This document shows positions 1 through 4,669 of a DNA stretch of 5,604 nt, piece by piece. The DNA comes from Pseudaeromonas sp041911695 (lineage in GTDB: Bacteria; Pseudomonadota; Gammaproteobacteria; Enterobacterales; Aeromonadaceae): positions 1-5,604 of the forward strand of contig JAYROM010000181.1 of the NCBI GenBank assembly GCA_041911695.1, given 5' to 3'. The position numbers were made by a program, and so were the translations under genes. Each line of letters opens with the position of its first letter. The first letter of the stretch is position 1. A model generated the notes under the pieces. The model searched no databases. It was given only the letters and a program-made list of their open reading frames with translations, and was not told the DNA's origin.

Positions 1-723
1 ACCCGTGCGCCGATCGACAACGACATCGGCGCCAGCGAGGCCGACCGCCCCGATCCCGCCGCCTGGGCCACCCGCTGGCAACAGGCCGGGCTACATCAGC
101 TCGAACACCGCTGTCTGTCGCTGCTACCGCTGCACATCGGCCATTGCAGTGGCGTCGAGGTGCTACATGGCTGGTTCCATGAGGGCAGCCTCTGTCTGCT
201 TAGCCGCTGGCAGCATCGCCTCGACCCGAACGGCATCCTGCATCTGGATATCGAGGTCAAGGTGGCGGCCCATCTGCCCTCGCTACCACGCATCGGTGTG
301 CGTCTGACCCTGGCCGATAAGGTGGAGGAGGTAACCTGGCTGGGACGAGGCCCGCATGAGAACTATCCGGACCGCAAGCTCTCTGCCGGATTTGGCACCT
401 GGCGATTGCCGTTGGCGGCCCTGCACACCCCCTATATCTTCCCCGGCGAGAATGGCCTGCGCTGCGACACCCGTCGGCTACAGATCGGGGCACTACAGGT
501 ACAAGGCGACTTCCACTTCAGTGCCAGTCGTTATTCGCCGGCACAATTGGCGGCCTGTGGCCATGAGCATGATCTGGTGGCCGAACCCGGCACCACGCTA
601 TGCCTCGATGGTTTCCATATGGGAATAGGCGGCGATGACTCGTGGAGCCCGAGTGTGCATGCGGAACACCTACTGCCACCTGACACCTATCGCTATCAAC
701 TGAGTCTGGCGATAGAAAAATAG
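1..723 (+). CDS. lacZ: Beta-galactosidase LacZ, C-terminal part (5' end outside window)
   Basis: This encodes the cytoplasmic enzyme that hydrolyses lactose and other beta-D-galactosides to galactose plus glucose or aglycone. The reading frame is open from base 1 to the TAG at 721-723 and gives 240 residues, about the last quarter of a roughly 1,020-residue protein. The visible part is domain 5 of the LacZ fold (Bgal_small_N family). It begins with TRAPIDNDIG and contains WLGRGPHENYPDR, YIFPGENGLRC and GFHMGIGGDDSWSPSV, all close to E. coli LacZ. Aligned with E. coli from memory, the segment starts near residue 785 with essentially no gaps. The substrate-stacking Trp999 is kept (codon 643-645). 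The catalytic glutamates lie upstream of the window and cannot be checked. CTA leucine codons are more frequent than in mglB, so it is less codon-optimised than the transporter gene. It probably ends its own transcript, because a terminator-like hairpin follows. Confidence 0.96.
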   Translation, partial: TRAPIDNDIGASEADRPDPAAWATRWQQAGLHQLEHRCLSLLPLHIGHCSGVEVLHGWFHEGSLCLLSRWQHRLDPNGILHLDIEVKVAAHLPSLPRIGVRLTLADKVEEVTWLGRGPHENYPDRKLSAGFGTWRLPLAALHTPYIFPGENGLRCDTRRLQIGALQVQGDFHFSASRYSPAQLAACGHEHDLVAEPGTTLCLDGFHMGIGGDDSWSPSVHAEHLLPPDTYRYQLSLAIEK

Positions 724-736
724 ACTTTGTCCATAT

Positions 737-768
737 CGCCGGATCACCCGTGATCCGGCGCACATTTC
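737..768 (+). terminator. Probable rho-independent terminator after lacZ
   Basis: A perfect 10-bp stem pairs CGCCGGATCA (737-746) with TGATCCGGCG (751-760) around the four-base loop CCCG. It lies 13 bp after the lacZ stop codon. The following tail, CACATTTC, is only partly T-rich, so termination may be incomplete and some transcript could read through into mglB. No T-run follows on the minus strand, so it does not look bidirectional. Confidence 0.6.
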
Positions 769-778
769 TGGTTAACAA

Positions 779-794
779 TTTGATTACGCTCACA
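779..794 (+). promoter_or_regulatory. Candidate CRP-cAMP binding site (distal)
   Basis: TTTGATTACGCTCACA matches the CRP pattern TGTGA-N6-TCACA at 9 of 10 informative bases. The only mismatch is T for G at the second base, and AT-rich flanks on both sides fit the longer consensus. It lies about 158 bp before mglB. If transcription starts near 881-882, its centre is at about -95, a usual position for a class I CRP site. The strand is nominal because the site is nearly palindromic. CRP control of mgl operons is established in E. coli; binding here is inferred from the motif. Confidence 0.6.
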
Positions 795-813
795 TTAACA
801 ATATTGTAACAGT

Positions 814-829
814 ATGTAAGCGTTTTCTT
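814..829 (+). promoter_or_regulatory. Candidate GalR/GalS-type (LacI-family) operator
   Basis: ATGTAAGCGTTTTCTT matches the GalR/GalS operator pattern GTGKAANCGNTTNCAC at 10 of 13 fixed positions, including the central CG and both flanking AA/TT pairs. Its centre (821.5) is 18 bp upstream of the proximal CRP-like site. In the E. coli gal promoter the external operator and CRP site are 19 bp apart (-60.5 and -41.5), so the layout is similar. No regulator gene is visible in the window, so which LacI-family protein binds is unknown. Confidence 0.5.
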
Positions 830-830
830 A

Positions 831-847
831 GTGTAGCCGCGATCACA
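831..847 (+). promoter_or_regulatory. Candidate proximal CRP site overlapping a second operator-like sequence
   Basis: Bases 832-847 fit TGTGA-N6-TCACA at 8 of 10 positions: TGTAG on the left and a perfect TCACA on the right. The overlapping 16-mer at 831-846 also fits the GalR/GalS pattern at 10 of 13 fixed positions, with outer GTG and CAC and a central CG, but it lacks the TT. It could be a CRP site, an operator, or a site where the two compete. If the -10 element is TACATT at 870-875, the centre lies at about -42, the class II CRP position. Confidence 0.4.
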
Positions 848-869
848 GACGCTCTTCGATTTCCTTGGC

Positions 870-884
870 TACATTGTGTATAGC
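870..884 (+). promoter_or_regulatory. Candidate mglB promoter -10 region
   Basis: Two overlapping candidates are TACATT (870-875) and TATAGC (879-884), each matching TATAAT at 4 of 6 bases. No good -35 hexamer lies at the right distance from either, as expected for a CRP-dependent promoter. TACATT is favoured because it places the 831-847 site near -42. The resulting leader would be about 70 bases, ending in a strong Shine-Dalgarno sequence (GGAGAAGGA, 942-950). Confidence 0.35.
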
Positions 885-952
885 ACCCGCTCATTTCATG
901 AACATCGGCGTGCCGCTTACCCTACACAACACAGGAAACCCGGAGAAGGATA

Positions 953-1936
953 ATGAAAAAACTGACTACAGTTGCCGCTCTGATCGCTGGTCTGTCTGCT
1001 GGTGCCATGGCCCATGCGGAAACCACCATCGGGTTCACCATCTACAAGTATGACGACAACTTCATGTCGGTCGTGCGCAAGAACATCGAAGCCGAAGCGG
1101 CCAAGCATGCCGACGTCAAGCTGCTGATGAATGACTCGCAGAACGACCAGTCCAAACAGAATGACCAAATTGACGTCATGCTGGCCAAGGGTGTGAAAGG
1201 CCTGGCCATCAACCTGGTAGACCCAGCGGCCGCTTCCGTGGTGATCGAGAAAGTCCGCGGCGACAACATTCCGGTGGTGTTCTACAACAAGGAACCGAGC
1301 GCTAAAGACCTGGCTAGCTACGACAAGGCCTACTACGTCGGTACTGACTCCAAGGAGTCGGGCATCATTCAGGGCAAGCTGATTGCCAAGCATTGGAAGG
1401 CCCATCCGGAGTGGGATCTGAACAAGGATGGCACCATTCAGTTCGTACTGCTCAAGGGTGAACCGGGCCATCCGGACGCCGAAGCCCGTACCACCTATGT
1501 CATCAAGTCGCTGAACGAACAAGGTATCAAGACCCAACAGCTGCACATGGATACCGCCATGTGGGATACCGCCATGGCCAAGGACAAGATGGACGCATGG
1601 ATCTCCGGCCCGAACGCTTCCAAGATTGAAGTCGTGATCGCCAACAACGACGCCATGGCCATGGGTGCCATCGAGTCGCTGAAGGCACAAGGCAAGAAGA
1701 CCCCGGTCTTCGGCGTAGACGCCCTGGCAGAAGCCCTGGCGCTGGTCGACAAGGGTGAAATGGCCGGTACCGTGCTGAACGATGCCAAGAACCAGGCCAA
1801 GGCCACCTTCGATCTGGCCAAGAACCTGGCCGAAGGCAAGCCGGCCGGCGAAGGCACCAGCTGGAAGATTGAAAACAAGGTCGTCCGCGTACCGTATGTC
1901 GGTGTCGACAAGGAAAACCTGGCTCAGTTCAAGTAA
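953..1936 (+). CDS. mglB: Periplasmic galactose/glucose-binding protein MglB
   Basis: This is the 327-residue substrate-binding subunit of the Mgl ABC transporter, which delivers D-galactose, D-glucose and methyl-galactosides to MglC. The ATG at 953 has a strong Shine-Dalgarno sequence (GGAGAAGGA, 942-950). A signal peptide runs to Ala22, with cleavage expected after AHA. The rest closely follows E. coli MglB. The sugar-site residues known there all align: Tyr31, Asp35, Phe37, Asn112, His173, Asp175, Arg179, Trp204, Asn232, Asp256 and Asn276. The EF-hand-like calcium loop DLNKDGTIQ (155-163) with Glu226 is also present. One residue is missing relative to E. coli near 247-250. Codon use is strongly biased to CTG, AAG and GAC, consistent with high expression. 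Ser95 replaces Gly74 of mature E. coli MglB, a position linked to chemotaxis. It is the first gene of mglBAC, under the control region at 776-884. Confidence 0.98.
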   Translation: MKKLTTVAALIAGLSAGAMAHAETTIGFTIYKYDDNFMSVVRKNIEAEAAKHADVKLLMNDSQNDQSKQNDQIDVMLAKGVKGLAINLVDPAAASVVIEKVRGDNIPVVFYNKEPSAKDLASYDKAYYVGTDSKESGIIQGKLIAKHWKAHPEWDLNKDGTIQFVLLKGEPGHPDAEARTTYVIKSLNEQGIKTQQLHMDTAMWDTAMAKDKMDAWISGPNASKIEVVIANNDAMAMGAIESLKAQGKKTPVFGVDALAEALALVDKGEMAGTVLNDAKNQAKATFDLAKNLAEGKPAGEGTSWKIENKVVRVPYVGVDKENLAQFK

Positions 1937-1950
1937 TACCGGAAGTAGTT

Positions 1951-1974
1951 GGCAGGGTGGGCAACCGCCCTGCC
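1951..1974 (+). other. Stable intercistronic hairpin between mglB and mglA
   Basis: GGCAGGGTGG (1951-1960) pairs with CCGCCCTGCC (1965-1974) over 10 continuous pairs, one of them a G-U wobble, closed by the GNRA tetraloop GCAA. It starts 14 bases after the mglB stop codon. The bases after it (GTATCCTCCTCTCT) are pyrimidine-rich but are not a U-run, so a full terminator is unlikely. By analogy with hairpins after binding-protein genes in other sugar-transporter operons such as malE-malF, it probably shields the upstream mglB message from 3' exonucleases and lowers mglA/mglC output. That role is inferred. Confidence 0.75.
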
Positions 1975-2005
1975 GTATCCTCCTCTCTGTCAGACGATGG
2001 CTGCT

Positions 2006-3517
2006 ATGACGACACAGCAACAACCCGAATGGCTGCTGGAGATGATTGACATCAGTAAGAGCTTTCCTGGTGTCAAAGCACTCGACAAAGTGAACCTGCG
2101 TGTCCGCCCCCACTCCATCCATGCGTTGATGGGTGAAAACGGTGCCGGCAAGTCCACCCTGCTCAAGTGCCTATTCGGCATCTATGAAAAAGACGAAGGC
2201 AAAATTTTCCTGCTCGGCAAAGAAATTAACTTCACCTCCTCGAAGGAGGCCCTGGAAAACGGGGTGTCCATGGTCCATCAGGAGTTGAATCAGGTTCTGC
2301 AGCGCACCGTCATGGACAACATGTGGCTGGGCCGTTATCCGGTCCGCGGCATCTTTGTCGATCATAAAAAAATGTACGACGACACCCGTGCCATCTTCCA
2401 GGAGCTCGATATCGACATCGATCCGCGCGAGAAGGTGGCCAACCTGTCAGTCTCACAGATGCAGATGATCGAGATTGCCAAGGCCTTCTCCTATGACGCC
2501 AAGATAGTGATCATGGATGAGCCAACCTCCTCGCTGACCGAGAAGGAGGTGCACCACCTGTTCAAGATCATCAACAAGCTCAAGCACAAGGGCTGCGGTA
2601 TCGTCTACATCTCGCACAAGATGGAGGAGATATTCCAGCTGTGTGACGAAATCACCATCCTGCGTGACGGCCAGTGGATTGCCACCCAGCCGCTCGAAGG
2701 TATGGGCATGGACCAGATCATCGGCATGATGGTCGGTCGTGAACTCACCCAGCGTTTCCCGGAAAAGACCAATGAGCCGAAAGAGGTGATTCTTGAGGTC
2801 GAGCACCTGACCGCCCTCAACCAGCCCTCTATTCAGGACATCAACTTCACCCTGCGTAAAGGCGAGGTGCTGGGGATTGCCGGTCTGGTCGGTGCCAAGC
2901 GTACCGATATTGTGGAAACCATCTTCGGCATCCGCGAGCGCAGCCAGGGCAGCATCCGTCTGCATGGCAAGGAGCTCGCCAACGCCACTGCCCATGAGGC
3001 GATCAACAACGGCTTTGCGCTGGTCACCGAAGAGCGTCGCTCGACCGGTATCTATGCGCAGCTGGATATCAGCTTCAACTCGCTGATCGCCAACATGGAC
3101 AAGTACAAAAGCAATCTGGGCCTACTCAGCAATACACGGATGAAGAGCGATACCCAGTGGGTCATCGACTCGATGCGTGTCAAGACACCGAGCCAGCGTA
3201 CCACCATCGGCTCGCTCTCCGGCGGTAACCAGCAGAAGGTCATCATCGGCCGCTGGCTGTTGACCCAGCCGGAAGTCCTGATGATGGACGAACCCACCCG
3301 CGGGATCGATGTCGGTGCCAAGTTCGAAATCTACCAGCTGATCCTCGAGCTGGCGAAGAAGGACAAAGGCATCATCATCATCTCTTCGGAAATGCCCGAG
3401 TTACTTGGCATCACCGACCGCATTCTGGTTATGAGCAACGGCCGTGTGGCCGGTATCGTCAATACCCGGGAAACCGACCAGAACGAGATTCTGCGTCTGG
3501 CCTCCCGCTATCTGTGA
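2006..3517 (+). CDS. mglA: Galactose/methyl-galactoside import ATP-binding protein MglA
   Basis: MglA is the cytoplasmic ATPase that powers MglC; it carries two fused ABC domains. Counting from the ATG at 2006 (503 residues), domain 1 has Walker A GENGAGKST (43-51), Q-loop Gln92, signature LSVSQ (147-151), Walker B IVIMDEPT (167-174) and H-loop His204. Domain 2 has a degenerate Walker A, GLVGAKRT (293-300), the intact signature LSGGNQQK (404-411) and Walker B VLMMDEPT (424-431). It has Glu in place of the H-loop His (SSE, 460-462). This asymmetry is normal for sugar-type twin ATPases. The start is uncertain. ATG 1997 would give 506 residues, the E. coli length, while ATG 2006 also leaves a normal N-terminus. 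Neither has a clear Shine-Dalgarno sequence. The frame remains open upstream to a TTG at 1949, but that extension would run through the hairpin and has no family counterpart. The stop codon is 13 bp before mglC. Confidence 0.97.
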   Translation: MTTQQQPEWLLEMIDISKSFPGVKALDKVNLRVRPHSIHALMGENGAGKSTLLKCLFGIYEKDEGKIFLLGKEINFTSSKEALENGVSMVHQELNQVLQRTVMDNMWLGRYPVRGIFVDHKKMYDDTRAIFQELDIDIDPREKVANLSVSQMQMIEIAKAFSYDAKIVIMDEPTSSLTEKEVHHLFKIINKLKHKGCGIVYISHKMEEIFQLCDEITILRDGQWIATQPLEGMGMDQIIGMMVGRELTQRFPEKTNEPKEVILEVEHLTALNQPSIQDINFTLRKGEVLGIAGLVGAKRTDIVETIFGIRERSQGSIRLHGKELANATAHEAINNGFALVTEERRSTGIYAQLDISFNSLIANMDKYKSNLGLLSNTRMKSDTQWVIDSMRVKTPSQRTTIGSLSGGNQQKVIIGRWLLTQPEVLMMDEPTRGIDVGAKFEIYQLILELAKKDKGIIIISSEMPELLGITDRILVMSNGRVAGIVNTRETDQNEILRLASRYL

Positions 3518-3530
3518 CAGGAAGTGAAGT

Positions 3531-4541
3531 ATGGAGTGGGCTAAAAATTTCAACCTGATGCGCACCCTCAAAGAGAGTGGCATCTACGCAGTTCTGATGA
3601 TTCTGCTGATCATCATCATCGCCAAGGAACCCTCGTTCCTGAGCTTGACGAACCTGAGTAACATTCTGACCCAGTCGTCGGTGCGTGTGATTATCGCGCT
3701 TGGTGTCGCCGGTCTGATTATCACCCAGGGCACCGACTTGTCGGCCGGTCGTCAGGTCGGCCTCGCCGCCTTGGTCTCTGCCACCCTGCTGCAATCATTG
3801 AGTAACGCCAACAAGGTGTTCCCATCGCTCGGCGAAGTGCCGATCCCGGTGGTGATCATGATTGTCTGCTTCATCGGCGCCCTGATTGGGGTGGTCAATG
3901 GCCTGATTGTCGCCTACCTGCGCGTCACGCCGTTCATCACCACCCTGGGTACCATGATCATTGTCTACGGCATGAACTCGCTGTACTTCGACTATGTCGG
4001 GGCCTCGCCGGTGGCTGGGTTTGATCCGCGCTATTCGAGCTTTGCGCAAGGGTTTATCCGCATCGGCGGCTTCAAGCTCTCCTACCTGACCTTCTATGCG
4101 GCGATCGCCAGCGTGTTTATCTGGGTGTTGTGGAACAAGACCCGCTTCGGCAAGAACATTTTTGCTATCGGCGGTAACCCGGAAGCGGCCAAGGTCTCCG
4201 GGGTCAACGTGGGCCTCAATCTGGTGATGATCTATGCGCTGTCCGGGGTGTTCTACGCCTTCGGCGGTATGCTGGAAGCCGGTCGTATCGGTAGTGCCAC
4301 CAACAACCTGGGGTTCATGTATGAACTCGACGCCATCGCGGCGTGCGTGGTCGGTGGCGTGTCGTTTGCCGGCGGGGTGGGCACCGTAGCCGGGGTGATT
4401 ACCGGGGTGATCATCTTCACCCTGATCAACTACGGCCTGACCTTTATCGGCGTCAGCCCGTACTGGCAGTACATCATCAAGGGCAGCATCATCGTACTGG
4501 CGGTCGCACTTGACTCGCTGAAGTACGCCAAGAAGAAATAA
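3531..4541 (+). CDS. mglC: Galactose/methyl-galactoside ABC transporter permease MglC
   Basis: This is the inner-membrane permease that accepts sugar from MglB and is driven by MglA. It probably works as a homodimer, as in the RbsC-like (BPD_transp_2) family. The product has 336 residues, the same as E. coli MglC. Visible hydrophobic segments lie near residues 17-33, 51-66, 74-90, 104-128, 136-150, 185-201, 229-247, 265-303 and 312-327. The family motif GTDLSAGRQVG is at 67-77. The conserved cytoplasmic stretch FGKNIFAIGGNPEAAKVSG (206-224) is the likely MglA contact, by analogy with the EAA loop. The lysine-rich C-terminus KYAKKK fits a cytoplasmic tail. AGGAAG at 3519-3524 is a good Shine-Dalgarno sequence six bases before the ATG, so mglC has its own initiation site and is cotranscribed with mglA. 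A strong terminator follows. Confidence 0.98.
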   Translation: MEWAKNFNLMRTLKESGIYAVLMILLIIIIAKEPSFLSLTNLSNILTQSSVRVIIALGVAGLIITQGTDLSAGRQVGLAALVSATLLQSLSNANKVFPSLGEVPIPVVIMIVCFIGALIGVVNGLIVAYLRVTPFITTLGTMIIVYGMNSLYFDYVGASPVAGFDPRYSSFAQGFIRIGGFKLSYLTFYAAIASVFIWVLWNKTRFGKNIFAIGGNPEAAKVSGVNVGLNLVMIYALSGVFYAFGGMLEAGRIGSATNNLGFMYELDAIAACVVGGVSFAGGVGTVAGVITGVIIFTLINYGLTFIGVSPYWQYIIKGSIIVLAVALDSLKYAKKK

Positions 4542-4554
4542 GTGAGAGACCGGT

Positions 4555-4588
4555 CACGGGGCAGCGCGAGCTGCCCCGTGTTGTTTCT
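4555..4588 (+). terminator. Rho-independent terminator of the mglBAC operon
   Basis: CACGGGGCAGC (4555-4565) pairs perfectly with GCTGCCCCGTG (4570-4580) over 11 bp around the GNRA loop GCGA, followed by TTGTTTCT. It starts 13 bp after the mglC stop codon. The GC-rich stem and T-rich tail make it the most convincing terminator in the window. It should separate mglBAC from the downstream chemoreceptor gene. Confidence 0.9.
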
Positions 4589-4610
4589 AACCCAACGACA
4601 ATCAGATCGA

Positions 4611-4663
4611 CTATATAACTTATAAGCCATAGGCAGACGGGGTTTTCCCGACGGTAAACAGGA
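4611..4663 (+). promoter_or_regulatory. Candidate promoter/leader of the chemoreceptor gene
   Basis: The short gap between the mgl terminator and the MCP gene has an AT-rich stretch with two -10-like hexamers, TATAAC (4614-4619) and TATAAG (4621-4626), each 5 of 6 to TATAAT. I see no convincing -35 and no clear flagellar sigma-28 element (TAAA-N15-GCCGATAA), although many chemoreceptor genes use one. A small hairpin, CGGG (4638-4641) with CCCG (4647-4650), precedes the Shine-Dalgarno AGGA (4660-4663). A promoter is expected because of the strong upstream terminator; its exact position is a guess. Confidence 0.3.
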
Positions 4664-4669
4664 CGCACG

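Noticed and set aside
322..358. Strong Shine-Dalgarno-like GGAGGAGGT inside lacZ, upstream of ATG 356
   Set aside because: The spacing to the ATG is about 25 bases, and the frame from it gives a 90-residue product with no family features. It is coincidental within codons for VEEV.
1549..1576. Perfect 13-bp direct repeat GGATACCGCCATG in mglB, encoding DTAM twice
   Set aside because: E. coli MglB has nearly the same peptide (DTAMWDTAQ), including the sugar-stacking Trp, so this is conserved protein sequence rather than a new duplication.
1949..2005. N-terminal extension of MglA from TTG 1949
   Set aside because: It would put coding sequence through the stable hairpin and add 16-19 residues absent from known MglA proteins. 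The GGAAG before it is too close at three bases.
917..2122. 401-codon minus-strand open frame opposite mglB
   Set aside because: It lies antisense to a certain gene and arises from the high-GC codon pattern. The product has no recognisable domain or signal, and no ribosome site or promoter supports it.
2882..2905. Apparently broken Walker A in the second ATPase domain of MglA (GLVGAKRT)
   Set aside because: The same degenerate motif occurs in E. coli MglA and is typical of sugar-type twin ABC proteins, so it is not a defect.
4588..4614. Possible sigma-28 (flagellar) promoter upstream of the MCP gene
   Set aside because: TAAC at 4588 followed by ATCGACTA-like sequence matches the -10 element GCCGATAA at only about half of the bases, which is too weak to call.
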